The notes beneath the pieces are model-generated. The model saw nothing but the letters and a program-made list of their open reading frames with translations, searched no databases and had not been told where the DNA came from. From Lineus longissimus (taxonomy: Eukaryota; Nemertea; Pilidiophora; Heteronemertea; Lineidae), in contig NC_088320.1 in NCBI RefSeq assembly GCF_910592395.1, forward strand, positions 4,278,001-4,342,000: 64,000 nucleotides of DNA, written 5' to 3'. Shown here in pieces: positions 41,622 to 51,798 of the stretch; positions within the stretch are counted from its first letter, which is position 1, and each line of letters begins with the position of its first letter. The position numbers and the translations under genes are program-made.

Positions 41622-44098
41622 CTACGCTGTTGCTAAACTGCCCTGTTCTAACTGTTCAGGTTGTGCTGGCTTCTCCTCCTTTTTGCTTGCATCTGGTTCA
41701 TCCGGTATATCAGGGATCGGCTCTGGTTCTTGTTTGATATATGTCCTAATTATTGGCTGTCTTGGCGGCATCCAATCGGGAACCACCTTCCCATGAATCC
41801 GCCAGGTACCATATTCATTAGCAAGATGCTTCTCAAACACGACGTATTCCAAGATATCCTTGGCTATATTTTCATCACCGTACATCAGTCTGCCAAATTG
41901 ATCGTAAATGGCAAGAGCCTGAAACAAAGAAAGGAATAAGTTTTCAAAGGTCTGCATCCTTTTTAACCTAAGGCATAATCCTCAACACTTAACAACCTAC
42001 AGCATTATCAAGACATACCTGTTTTGTGTGCATCCTCACAGTGACTTGAGCGTAAAGGTTTGTCTTTGCCAGCATCTCCGTGCAGCGAATATGGACGACA
42101 TGGGGTGGCTCGATACTTTCTATGAATCTCCAACGGAACGTCCTCTTCGTTAGCGTATGTGTCATATCCTGAAAAGAAACGAAGGACGCAACAAATTACA
42201 AACACATTCAAGAAGCTCCAGGACGCCAAGGAAATGCTCGAGTCTCAACATAATGCAATTCTCCAGTGCTGCGCCCACCACATACAATGAAAACATACAT
42301 ATCAATGCCTCGCTTGGGAATGAGACCAAATTTTTTGCTTGACTAATTACAACTTACCGGATAAGCTTTTTCTGTGACTAGATCATGGAGTCTCATCTCA
42401 TTCTTTTTTACACTGAAATAAAAAAATACGGTCAAAAGCAGACACTTAAAGTGATACAGGTCTCAGAACAAAAACATCCCGGAACAACTCAGTTCAACCA
42501 GCCGTTAGTGACTACTCAACTAACTATACTCACTCTTGTAGTAGTTGATGAGCCTCTGTATACAACTCAAGGGCGGTCTGAGCGAATTCCTTTGTGTCAA
42601 AGTCTTCCTCAAACTGCCTGATCTTGCGCAGTTGTAGATAAGACTTTCCCTTTTTTTCTATGCCCGTTAATCTCTGCTTGGCACCCTGAAATTAGGCACA
42701 GAAAAACTGTGATCGCCATGCATTGTCCTTGTTCATATTACAGCCAATTTCTTCAAACTTTCATCCATTGATGATGCTATTCTGGTGATAAAAGTTTTTG
42801 GACTGAATGACATGAATGATTATCGCAAGGGATAGAGGTTGCGACTTAAACAACTCATTCATACATAAAATAATGCTCATCTCACCTGCACAAACTGAAA
42901 ATGACCGTCTCTCTTTGAATGGATTTACAAACCTCTTTAGAAAGGGTTGACACTCTTCCATCTCCCTCTGGTGGTACATATTGTTCAAACACACCACCTG
43001 TGGAGCTTATATTCAGAGGGCGCTCCTGGAACTGCCTTGGGGGCAACCGTCCTTCCTTCTTCATCTCAGACCTTCTTTGTTCAGGATCCCAAGTCTGGGA
43101 CTTCTTAACTCTGTCATAGTCCGGAAGTTTCATCTATATGAGAGGGACAATGAAAAGAAAAGATACTAAAATACTACAAGAAGTTTTGCCTATACAAATA
43201 TCAACTGCAGAATCAAAGAGGCTCATCATATTTGGGAACTATTCAAACTTTGTTTACTGATAAAAGAACTCATGAAATAGCAGTGGATAAAGAATATTAC
43301 CTTCAAGACTTTAGCAGCCCTCAGCTTTTGCCATTTAATATCATAATGTTTTTCCTGTACTTGTTGATAATAAACTGGCGACAGAAAACAAAATTGTTCT
43401 CGAACAGCCTGAAAAAACAGATCAAATGACACACAATTCATGTTTTACTTGGCTAAGATAGTAAAATACCACATGGAAATAGGCCTAAGTGGAATTGATC
43501 TAAATCTAATACAACAGGTTTTTCATGCAACATATTGATGAATGTAGGTGAACAACCTTCACCACACTCCACTGAACTGTTGCACTAGCATGCAGCATCT
43601 TTCCATGATAATCTTTCTAATGTTTCTTGCCTGGCCTGGCCCTTGCCCGCCCTTGGGCTAGTTATTGGCCATATCGTTGGCATCCTAACAACCTAACTAG
43701 GCCTAACCCTTACTACTGCAATTACCATCATCCATGTTCAAAGACAACCACAATGCTATATGCTCTGAAAACCGAAACAAAGGTTAGGCCTAGTCAATTT
43801 CAAATCTGCAGTCTGGGATAGGGCCTACTATAGTACTAATGATATGACATAAAGTGAAGCCATTGAAAGATTGGCATGAAGGGACATGGCGAAATAAGGG
43901 TGACGTTTCGTAAGGTTGAGGCTTTCGACGGGATTCAACGGTTGTCATCAACTCTTTGCATTGTGATTGATTTGTCACGTGTGGAATGCACTATTAGCAA
44001 CATATAGGGATACGCTTAGTTACATTTAATCGAATAAGTGGCGAACATTTGGAAGTTAGAAAGTTAAATGTGCCCACGACCCGCACGCTTCCAGCCAT
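41622..44098 (-). CDS. MRPL45: Large mitoribosomal subunit protein mL45
   Basis: This protein of the 39S mitoribosomal subunit has a Tim44-like fold and sits near the peptide exit, linking the ribosome to the inner membrane in known mitoribosomes. Coding exons in transcript order are 44098-44024, 43408-43301, 43133-42933, 42685-42534, 42412-42358, 42168-42019 and 41918-41622, about 345 aa. Recognisable family blocks are YVPPEGDGR...LSKE (exon 3), MRLHDLVTE (exon 5), ESIEPPHVV...VTVRMHTKQ (exon 6) and [10 protein letters not shown]...[10 protein letters not shown] (exon 7). The last exon ends in an acidic Pro/Glu-rich tail. The first exon, starting MAGSVRVV, is basic with no acidic residue, which suits a mitochondrial presequence. 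It is the least certain exon because it rests only on splice phase and position. The exon-3 donor is a weak GTTTGT, chosen because it restores the family sequence; the next downstream GTGAGA breaks it. The gene is divergent from the BZW gene. Confidence 0.92.
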
Positions 44099-44728
44099 CT
44101 TGAAATTGGGATGAAACGAACTATTTGATTGGCTGAGATCTCAACAGGAAATTTGTCTGTTCGTCCTTACGTGAAATTTCCTGGAACTATTTTGTCATTT
44201 TGGTCGGAAGTGTGAGTATTAAAACCGAATTTTCTACAGTTTTATCACATCATATTCTATTTTCACCTGTTTTATATATCGCTAAGACATCAGTCTTCCG
44301 TTTTGTAATAAACATTTCCTTCTACAAGTGTAGAAAGGTTAGAAAAAACACTCTTATTTTGTTGGTTCTTGGCGAGGTTGTTCAACGTCGACGTCGCGTA
44401 CATTCATGCATGTCCACCCGTAGTGCATATCTGAGTACAACATGAACAATAGGCATGTTAGTCATATTCGACAAACTTTGTTTAGGCTCTTACTAGTCAT
44501 ATGTGGTTTATTTCGAACAAATATGAGATTCATTGCGTGACTAGCCTGGTTTTGGAAAGGCCAAAATCCACACCGACCAAGTCAAAAGTGCTGTCATTTC
44601 ACTTTTACTTCTACCTGAAGCTGAGAATGGATGGAAGCTTGTCAGTGATGTTGATTGTTATGGTGAAATCTGTGAAATCCATGGTGTTCTTATAGTTGTG
44701 ATTTATCTTTTTTTCAGAAACATTTTTT
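44099..44728. promoter_or_regulatory. Divergent promoter region between MRPL45 and BZW
   Basis: The MRPL45 start codon is at 44098 on the minus strand. The BZW start codon is at 44729 on the plus strand, 12 bases into an exon whose acceptor is at 44716-44717. A 5' untranslated BZW exon must therefore lie within this interval. A plausible donor, GTGAGT, follows at about 44211. An inverted CCAAT box (ATTGG, 44128-44132) sits just upstream of both likely start regions. No TATA box is evident, as is usual for paired housekeeping genes. A shared promoter of roughly 100 bp is an inference from spacing. Confidence 0.6.
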
Positions 44729-47700
44729 ATGTCAAAGAAGGAGCCAAAGCCAACGCTGACCGGTCAACGCATAAAGACCAGAAAAAGGGGTATGTATGAT
44801 GACTATGAACTGTCTGGACCCTCTACGCTCTGTTTTGATTGGGTCACTACTAACATACGGTAACACAGTTGATTTTATCCCAAACATGCAAATACCAGAC
44901 GAGGGGCTGCAATACATACTATACAGTGTTTGTGAAATGATGTAATGAGCGAAAAAAAACATAACCTTTGCCAGAAGATCTGGTCTGGATATCTACTGGA
45001 CTTGGCCTGCTTTACAATTAGTTTTCATCGTTGTGGTGGCAACACTTTCCTAAGCATGTAAATCTTCATTTCAGATGAAAAACAGAAACTTGATCCTTAT
45101 GAATTCCGTCAGAAAATCATTGAGACTCTCAACGCAGCTGGCAACAATCTAGATGAAGTATCTGCTCAGCTTGACCAGAAAGGGTCACAGGAATACAGGA
45201 CTTATGCTGACTCCCTGATTCATATTCTCTTGACTGGTGGTCTCTTAGGTAATTTTCAAAAGACAGGTGTCTGTCTGTGTACAGTATGCTACGTGTTGTC
45301 TCAGAAAAGAAACTATGCTGTTTTGGGCAAAAAGCAATGTTCGTTTTCCTCCATAGACATGAAATACGGTAACAGTCTAATATTGATTAAAAAGTTATAT
45401 TTTCAAAAACTGTTAAAAATTTGATTTTAAAATTTTCTTCAAGAGAATTACTTAAAAGAAAATTTTACATCATTTGAATATTTTCGAGACTAAAGGTTAA
45501 CTCCTTTCTGTTACAGCTCCGGGTGGGAGTATCATTGAGGGGCCTGACACGTCCGGGGTATATCGCTCCGATGTCTGTGTGTTCCTGGCACCCGGCGATG
45601 ATGAGACACTCCTCGCCTATCGGCAGGTATTCCATAAGCTCATCCGGCGTTACCGCTACCTGGAGAGGGTCTTCCAAGATGAGATGACAAACAGGGTAGG
45701 TATTCCGCATCGGAATAGATGCCAAGTCAGATGTTTTGAATTTTGAAAATATTGAAGAAGTGGAGGGCCCAACTTGTCAAAGTTGACTGTCCTTGTCTTG
45801 ATCACCATTTTTGGAAGTTTTCAATTGGCAATCTCAGGGAAGCCAAGTTAATTCAGAAAATTTCAGTGTCAAGTTGAATTGAGAAATAAATTCAATAAGT
45901 TTAGATTTAATTACATGTGTCTATTCTAAATTTCAGATCATACCCTGTATGAAAGGGTATAAGGAGCAAGAACGCTCCAATCTGGCCAAGATAACCGCCA
46001 TGTTTATGGCAGTGAACCAACTGGACGCCGGCTGCCTCAAACACCTCTTTACTGATCCTCTTGTAAAGGATGGTGAGTTTCGAATTATTTTCAGAGCATT
46101 GAGCACCCCCTGAAAAAACTTGCTATTTGTTCCCTATCAAAAGACTGTCGTTTTTCTTGCATCTTTTCTTGTTTTTCCTTGTTGTAGTCGAAGAAGTTTA
46201 TTTTTGTTTCCAGATTTGGCACTGAATTTTGCAACAGAGATGTTCCGCACCTGGTTCAAGTACAGCAATGTCCGGGAAATCAAGAAGACTCTGACTGCTG
46301 CTGGCATGGAAGGCAAACTCATGGTAGGTCATTTGATAATTGCATCTCTTATACCCTCTATTTGTCTACCTTAATTTGGGCTCATTATCACAATTAAATG
46401 ACACCACTACTTTGTATTAAACCGAAAAATTCTACCTTCAGCTTCTGTTCCCATTGAACAAGCGTAGCATGGATAACTTCGAGAAGCATTTCTCGGAGGC
46501 GGGTCTGGAGCAGATCATTGAATACCAGAAGAACTATCATCTCTTCGTGAGCAAGATGAAACTGCAGGAGTTCGTTGCCGAGAGCATTGCTGATGAGAAG
46601 AGCATCAAGGAGGTGAGATGATAATCCAATTTTGACGTTTGCGTTGGTCACTCTCGTTTAGTTCAAACCTGGCCTGGTTTCTTTGTCCTCATTCACAGGT
46701 CAAGCGGAAGTCATGCTCTGTCACGAGCAGCTCCTTGGTTACCCTGAATGCCCATGGGGACGCCTAGGAAATGTGACCGTCGTTTTGTAACCTCTCTGAG
46801 ATCGATATTTAGCAAGCCTCAACTGACTGCATACAAAGTAACAAAACAAAGAGGTTGAATGAAGTGTCGTAGTTGTTGATCAGTCCGTAAGCCCAAAACT
46901 TTACCTGTTTATTTTTTCTTCAGATCGTTTTGACTTGTGAAGAAATGATGAAGGCTGACAAACTTGGGGAGCACGAGGTTGTCATTCATGTAAGTTCTAC
47001 GATTTTGATTTAATGCTAAAAACATCCTCTTTTCTTTTCAAAATGATAATGATAATTTGGTATGTATTTTATGAAATCTTTTGACTTTCGCTACATGTAT
47101 TCTTTATATACCTTCAGATTTGGAATGCAATAATGAGCAACGTCGAATGGAACAAAAAAGAAGACCTGAGGTCTGATCGAGCGCTGCGCCATCTGAAGGC
47201 GTACACGAAACTCATCGCTGCATTTACGAAGAGTGCAAAATGTGAGATCGCCCTCTTGCTGAGGATTCAAGAGTACTGTTATGACAACATGAACTTTCAG
47301 AACCTCTTCTGCAAGATCATTCAGATGCTTTATGACAGTGAGTAATCATCTTAATCATGATAGTGCTGTAGTACCATTTCGATCCGGGCTCGGATGATGC
47401 TGGAACAATTAAAGCCATTTGTTGAAGCCAAACACACTTTCAATCGAAAATCGAAAATTTGGCGTGTAAGGGCAGTTTTCTGACCATTGACGCTGATAAG
47501 GAAACGACAAATAAGTGAGCACAAGAAGCAGTGAATGCAAAGAAAAGGCTGTTTGTTTCTCTCCCCATTCATGATTGTGCTGTTCTTCCAGATGATGTGG
47601 TGAGTGAAGATGCCATCAAGCTATGGTACAAGAAGAAACATTCCTCTAAGGGCATCAGCATCTTCCTGGAGCAAGCCAAGAAGTTTGTGGAATGGCTCGA

Positions 47701-48082
47701 CACTGCAGAAACTGGTAGGTGCAGTAGATCCAGTGAAGGATCACAGATACAAGTTTCTAAGCATTTCCTCGATGTCAGAATGGTCAAGTATGCTCGGAAA
47801 TAGCGTCACAAAACCAAAATAGTAATCATTTACGGTATTGAGTTTTGGTGAAATTTCAGTAAAATTAACATGATAACCGCAAAGATATTCAGAAAATTCA
47901 ATTTTTTCGCATTTCCAGAATCGGAATCGGAAGAGGACTCCGATGAGGAGAACAAGCAGCCGAAACAAGCCGCAGAGAACGGAGACAATGTTGAGGCTGA
48001 AAACGGAGAGAAAACCGCAGCCGCTGCAAAGGAAGCTTCGGATGAGGAGGATGCAAAGAAGGGTGCAGAGAATGAAAACTAA
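44729..48082 (+). CDS. BZW1/BZW2 (5MP)-like: eIF5-mimic protein with bZIP-like N-terminus and W2 domain
   Basis: This cytosolic translation regulator has a C-terminal W2 domain that, in known 5MPs, binds eIF2/eIF3 and competes with eIF5, tightening start-codon choice. Coding exons: 44729-44789, 45075-45248, 45517-45695, 45937-46072, 46214-46323, 46442-46612, 46924-46989, 47118-47337, 47592-47714, 47919-48082. Phases fit and give 467 aa. Diagnostic blocks are KPTLTGQRIKTRKR at the start, EYRTYADSLIHILLTGG (exon 2), SNVEWNKKEDL and ALLLRIQEYCYDN (exon 8, W2), and FLEQAKKFVEWL (exon 9). The last exon adds an acidic, Ala/Glu/Asn-rich tail of about 54 residues. That makes the protein longer than the roughly 420 aa of human and fly homologues as I recall them. 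I cannot tell BZW1 from BZW2; invertebrates usually have one ancestral copy. The start ATG matches the family's N-terminus. Confidence 0.95.
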
Positions 48083-49079
48083 TCATACTCTCCTCGTTAG
48101 GTGGCAGCACCCAGCTCGTGACGCGAAATTCATTATTTTCCCTCGCTGAATCTTTTTCTGCGTGGTTGGAGGTGTTCAGTTGATGTACATTAAATGACTA
48201 ATAGTACAATGTATTTGTAAGTGGGTGCCATCCAACTGGAATCATTTTCTACTTGTAAAGCATGTAAAAATATAGAAATGCCCAATTTATTTCTAATATC
48301 TAATTGGTAGATTAGTTTTGTAAACAGATTCAGAGATTACCGATAACATTTGAAGGAATTAGGAATACTAATATTTTTTTCTAAGAGGCCCTAAAATCAA
48401 ATCATGTCAAAGGAATACAGTTCCTGAAGTCCTTCTGAAAACTGCATGTAAAAAAGCTGTACCCTTCGAATCAATTTTCCTCAATAATTTGTTCTATTGA
48501 TCTGTATAAATGTTTTGGCAGTGTTCAGATCCATTCAAGCTCTTGTTATGGTCTGACTTCAGTTGTATCTCACCCTGGTGATTTATTTTAAAATACTCTA
48601 TAGAAAGTGATGTGTGTTCAGTCAACTCAGGGCATGTTTTTCATTTACACGCGGATCCAGTGGGAACCTGTCTAAAAGTGGATCTATTATATGTTGTCAT
48701 ACCATAGTAGTTGTAATAAGATCAATTACACATAAGACTGAAAAATCGTCTTGTCTCCAGTTAGATGTTGTGTGAAGTCTTGTACAGTATTATCATTGAT
48801 TGCTCTGTGGACAGTAGAGTTATCAACTGATGTGATGTTTTCCTTGTAAGTTTTCATACTGTCTCATGTTGTGAGACACCCAGCTGTTTCACTGAAGTAT
48901 TCTGTCACAAGTCAAACGGATTCCCAGAGGTTTTGTTTAGTCTTCTCTGATAGTCCTTTATGAGCACAAACATCTTTATATTCTGTCAGATGTTCCTAAT
49001 CAGGACAACGTTGAATGAATTTTTTCCTTTGATTGTCTTGGAAATGAAGAAAAGAAATGCAGCATGAAGTATACGATCG

Positions 49080-49085
49080 AATAAA
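49080..49085 (+). terminator. Candidate polyadenylation signal of the BZW gene
   Basis: A canonical AATAAA lies about 1 kb after the BZW stop codon, at the end of an AT-rich stretch typical of a 3' untranslated region. Earlier variant signals could also serve. The assignment is by position only. Confidence 0.35.
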
Positions 49086-50124
49086 ATTGAATTGGGTCAC
49101 ATATCTGACTTGTTTTCTTAATTTATATGGGGTCAGTCTAGACTTGGTGAATATCCATCCTCGGATAAGCCTTCTCTGGAAACTTTCCAGATGCCATGGA
49201 TGCCCTCTTAAACATCATGAAGGGAGTCAATTAGTGATGTGAACTGTTCATTCCCCCTTCATGTTCTGACACGATGTAACAAGATACATGTACATCATGG
49301 CACAAGGCTTGATCCAAGGACTCTATTAGAGCCGAAGTTTCCATTGGAGTCGGACCAGCATTTTGAGTATCTCCTCATAATTTGAGGAAATGACAACCAA
49401 CCAGGACCAAGTGGAGAAAGATGTCCCATGGCCATACCAGGGGGCTACCAGCCCCGTGGTCTGCTAATTGTGGCTGTTCCACAGTGTGTACAACCATGTA
49501 CTGGAGAAAGGAAATTGTTGCTTGAAAGATTCCGGTACAACCATACATCCCCGTTGATCCGGTTGTGACAGCCTCAACCGGCCGTACATGGCCGAGATTG
49601 CGGCACTGTCGCGATGGTCGGAATTCGCAGCGCAATCTTATAGGGTCCTTGTCCCCCAATTACATATTCTATCAAAGTGCATTACTGTGCGTTGTGAAAT
49701 TTACCGTGAACTTCCTGCTCCTTCGACATAAGGCCTAGCTGCGAACAATAACCATTGTTGCAAAGGAAAGACATAACAAATTAGGAAGGAGATTCTGAAG
49801 TGTTTAGGACAAAGACACAACCACAATGCAAGGATAAGCTCACTTTGATATTATGGTACAGATCCCTCGTTTAGTTTCTACCCGAACACCAGCCCTTCAT
49901 ATTAGATGAGTCAGCAATTTTTACTGCATTTGATATTGAGTTGCTCTATCCGCGGCTCGAACAATGACAAGAGTCTTTAAATTATTCAAATATTCTGCAA
50001 GCTGTCAACTTGCTACTCAATTGATTATCTTTTTTTCATGCTTAGGCATACATGTACTTGTAAGTGCATAGCTGATATACATTTTCAAAAGTTAGTCACT
50101 AAAAAGTAAAAAAATAGGCCGAGT

Positions 50125-50354
50125 CTATTTGGCAAGCCGCTCGCCGAACAGGCATCTTTGTTTGTCCTGTTTGGAGAGCCGCTTGCCAAACAGCACTAAT
50201 AAGCCACCCTGTTCGGCCAGCCGGGCTTGCCAAACAGGTAAAAATTCTACCCTGTTTGGCGAGCTGGAGACTTTACTTTAATATTAATGAGTTCGGCTCT
50301 CCATTCAGGACAAGAAAAAGTCGCTGTTTGGTAAGCCGGGCTTGCCAAATATAG
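50125..50354. repeat. Cluster of five related short inverted repeats
   Basis: Hairpin-forming units lie at 50125-50152, 50167-50193, 50208-50238 and 50324-50354. A split unit has arms near 50251-50265 and 50289-50310. All are variants of one palindrome with arms CTGTTTGGCAAGC and GCTTGCCAAACAG around CG or CGG. The arms differ between units, but within a unit substitutions are often partly compensated. The units are separated by unrelated AT-rich DNA. No coding frame explains them. Confidence 0.85.
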
Positions 50355-50830
50355 TCACTTCCAAAAATATCTAGATGTGCCTTTTGAATATTATATGTTA
50401 CGAGTTCAAACGACGATCTTCTACCATCTGAAAGCAGTACTTCAGCGAAAGTTATGAAAACAGCGGACCCCGCTTCTCCTCAGACTACCAGAACTACCAG
50501 ATTAGTAGCAATGGCGTATAGGGAGGTGGGGGTGTTCGGGAGGGCTACCTCACCTCCTTCCCGACCTAATTCATTTCAAACATGTACTTCGCACCCTCGG
50601 TGTGACTGCGCCCAATGGTCATTTCAAAAGTTCTTCTCGCATTTGCGTTTCGTCGACAAAGGTAATGTTTATGTCTGTGGCCCTCATGCTGCCTTAGCTG
50701 CTTTGATATTCTCAATTGTAGAAATGATGATTGAAAAACGAGCTGCATTCGTGCTCGTTAGCAAGTATATGTTGCCGCCCAATTTGAAATATCCATTCGT
50801 GTACTAACACCAAGAAATATTGATTATAAC

Positions 50831-50864
50831 AAGAATTTATAAAGACTAGTCTTTATGAATTCTT
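50831..50864. repeat. 34-bp palindrome without spacer
   Basis: AAGAATTTATAAAGACT is followed directly by AGTCTTTATGAATTCTT. The halves are reverse complements except for one T-G pair. The centre is ACTAGT. A zero-loop palindrome could extrude as a cruciform or mark an old inverted duplication. It lies about 1 kb upstream of the lectin receptor start. Confidence 0.8.
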
Positions 50865-51798
50865 AATTTTGATATTTCCACATCCATTTCAGAGAAAGTG
50901 CAAAAACGAAGTTTGATAAATTATGCATCAAGACCCTTGAGTACACTTACATTTACTCGTAACACCGTTGAATCTTGTTGATGAGTCGGATAATTTAAAT
51001 GTGGAAATAGCATGTTTTTTTCACTTGAATATGCTTTCGACTTCGAGGAGGACTTTTATGGTTACGTGTACCTGCATTGGCCATTTAAGCTACCATGGGT
51101 AGTCCACAGACTCTCCAGTGTAGACAAAAGCTCCAGATCAATCCAAGAAAGGTTTCTCCAATAATAGGCCTATAGCTCAGTACGATGGCCACTTATCGAT
51201 TTCATGATGTTTGATTATAAATTCCATTTGTCTCAAATCGTTTTTAGAATAAAGTCACAACCAGAGAATGCATAGATAGATTCACTAAAGTAAACTTTTA
51301 ACTTTTAAGATTACATTTTACTGCCGCTATACCTGAGCTATTGAGAATAATATCCAAACATGTGTCAGCTTCCAATCGGTTATCAATATGTTTTTGTGGC
51401 TATTTTGTTGACAATATCACTGGAATGATAATTGGGTGCGATGACGTCAGGGGTTGAATGGCTTTTGCTAGACGAGTTTTTTGACATGTGCAAATAAAGT
51501 TTTGGGATGGTTTAGGTATATGAGTAGCTGATTCAAACTGTTGTCATATTAGAAAACACTCAAACCACACGAATTTATCATGATGGATTTCATTTTCAAT
51601 TCATTCTCCTTAATTTGATTGTATGAACAGTTTTTCGACCAATTATCTTATTATAGGGTTATTAGCTAATACTTTTTAAACGGACCGAAGACGACATGTT
51701 CGTCTGTTCCATGGATAAATTTATGGTTGTAAGTGTATGGATGTCAATGACTTCACTGTGGAACTAGTCACTTCATTCGCTTTGTCGAGGTTAGCGCA

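Larger units (their letters stand above)
48083..51798. other. BZW 3' region and spacer before the lectin receptor gene
   Basis: The first kilobase is AT-rich and probably the BZW 3' untranslated region. An AATAAA at 49080-49085 is a possible polyadenylation signal. Between 50125 and 50354 is a cluster of related short palindromes, and at 50831-50864 an unrelated 34-bp palindrome. A plus-strand frame of 117 codons at 50454-50807 has no recognised domain. No other gene is supported. The promoter of the lectin receptor must be near the right end, but I see no distinctive core element. Confidence 0.6.

Noticed and set aside
50125-50354. CRISPR-like repeat array
   Set aside because: The units are diverged palindromes with irregular spacing in a eukaryotic genome; no spacer-repeat regularity or cas genes.
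50454-50807. 117-codon plus-strand open frame before the receptor gene
   Set aside because: No recognisable domain, and splice sites do not extend it. It lies among palindromic repeats; not enough to call a gene.
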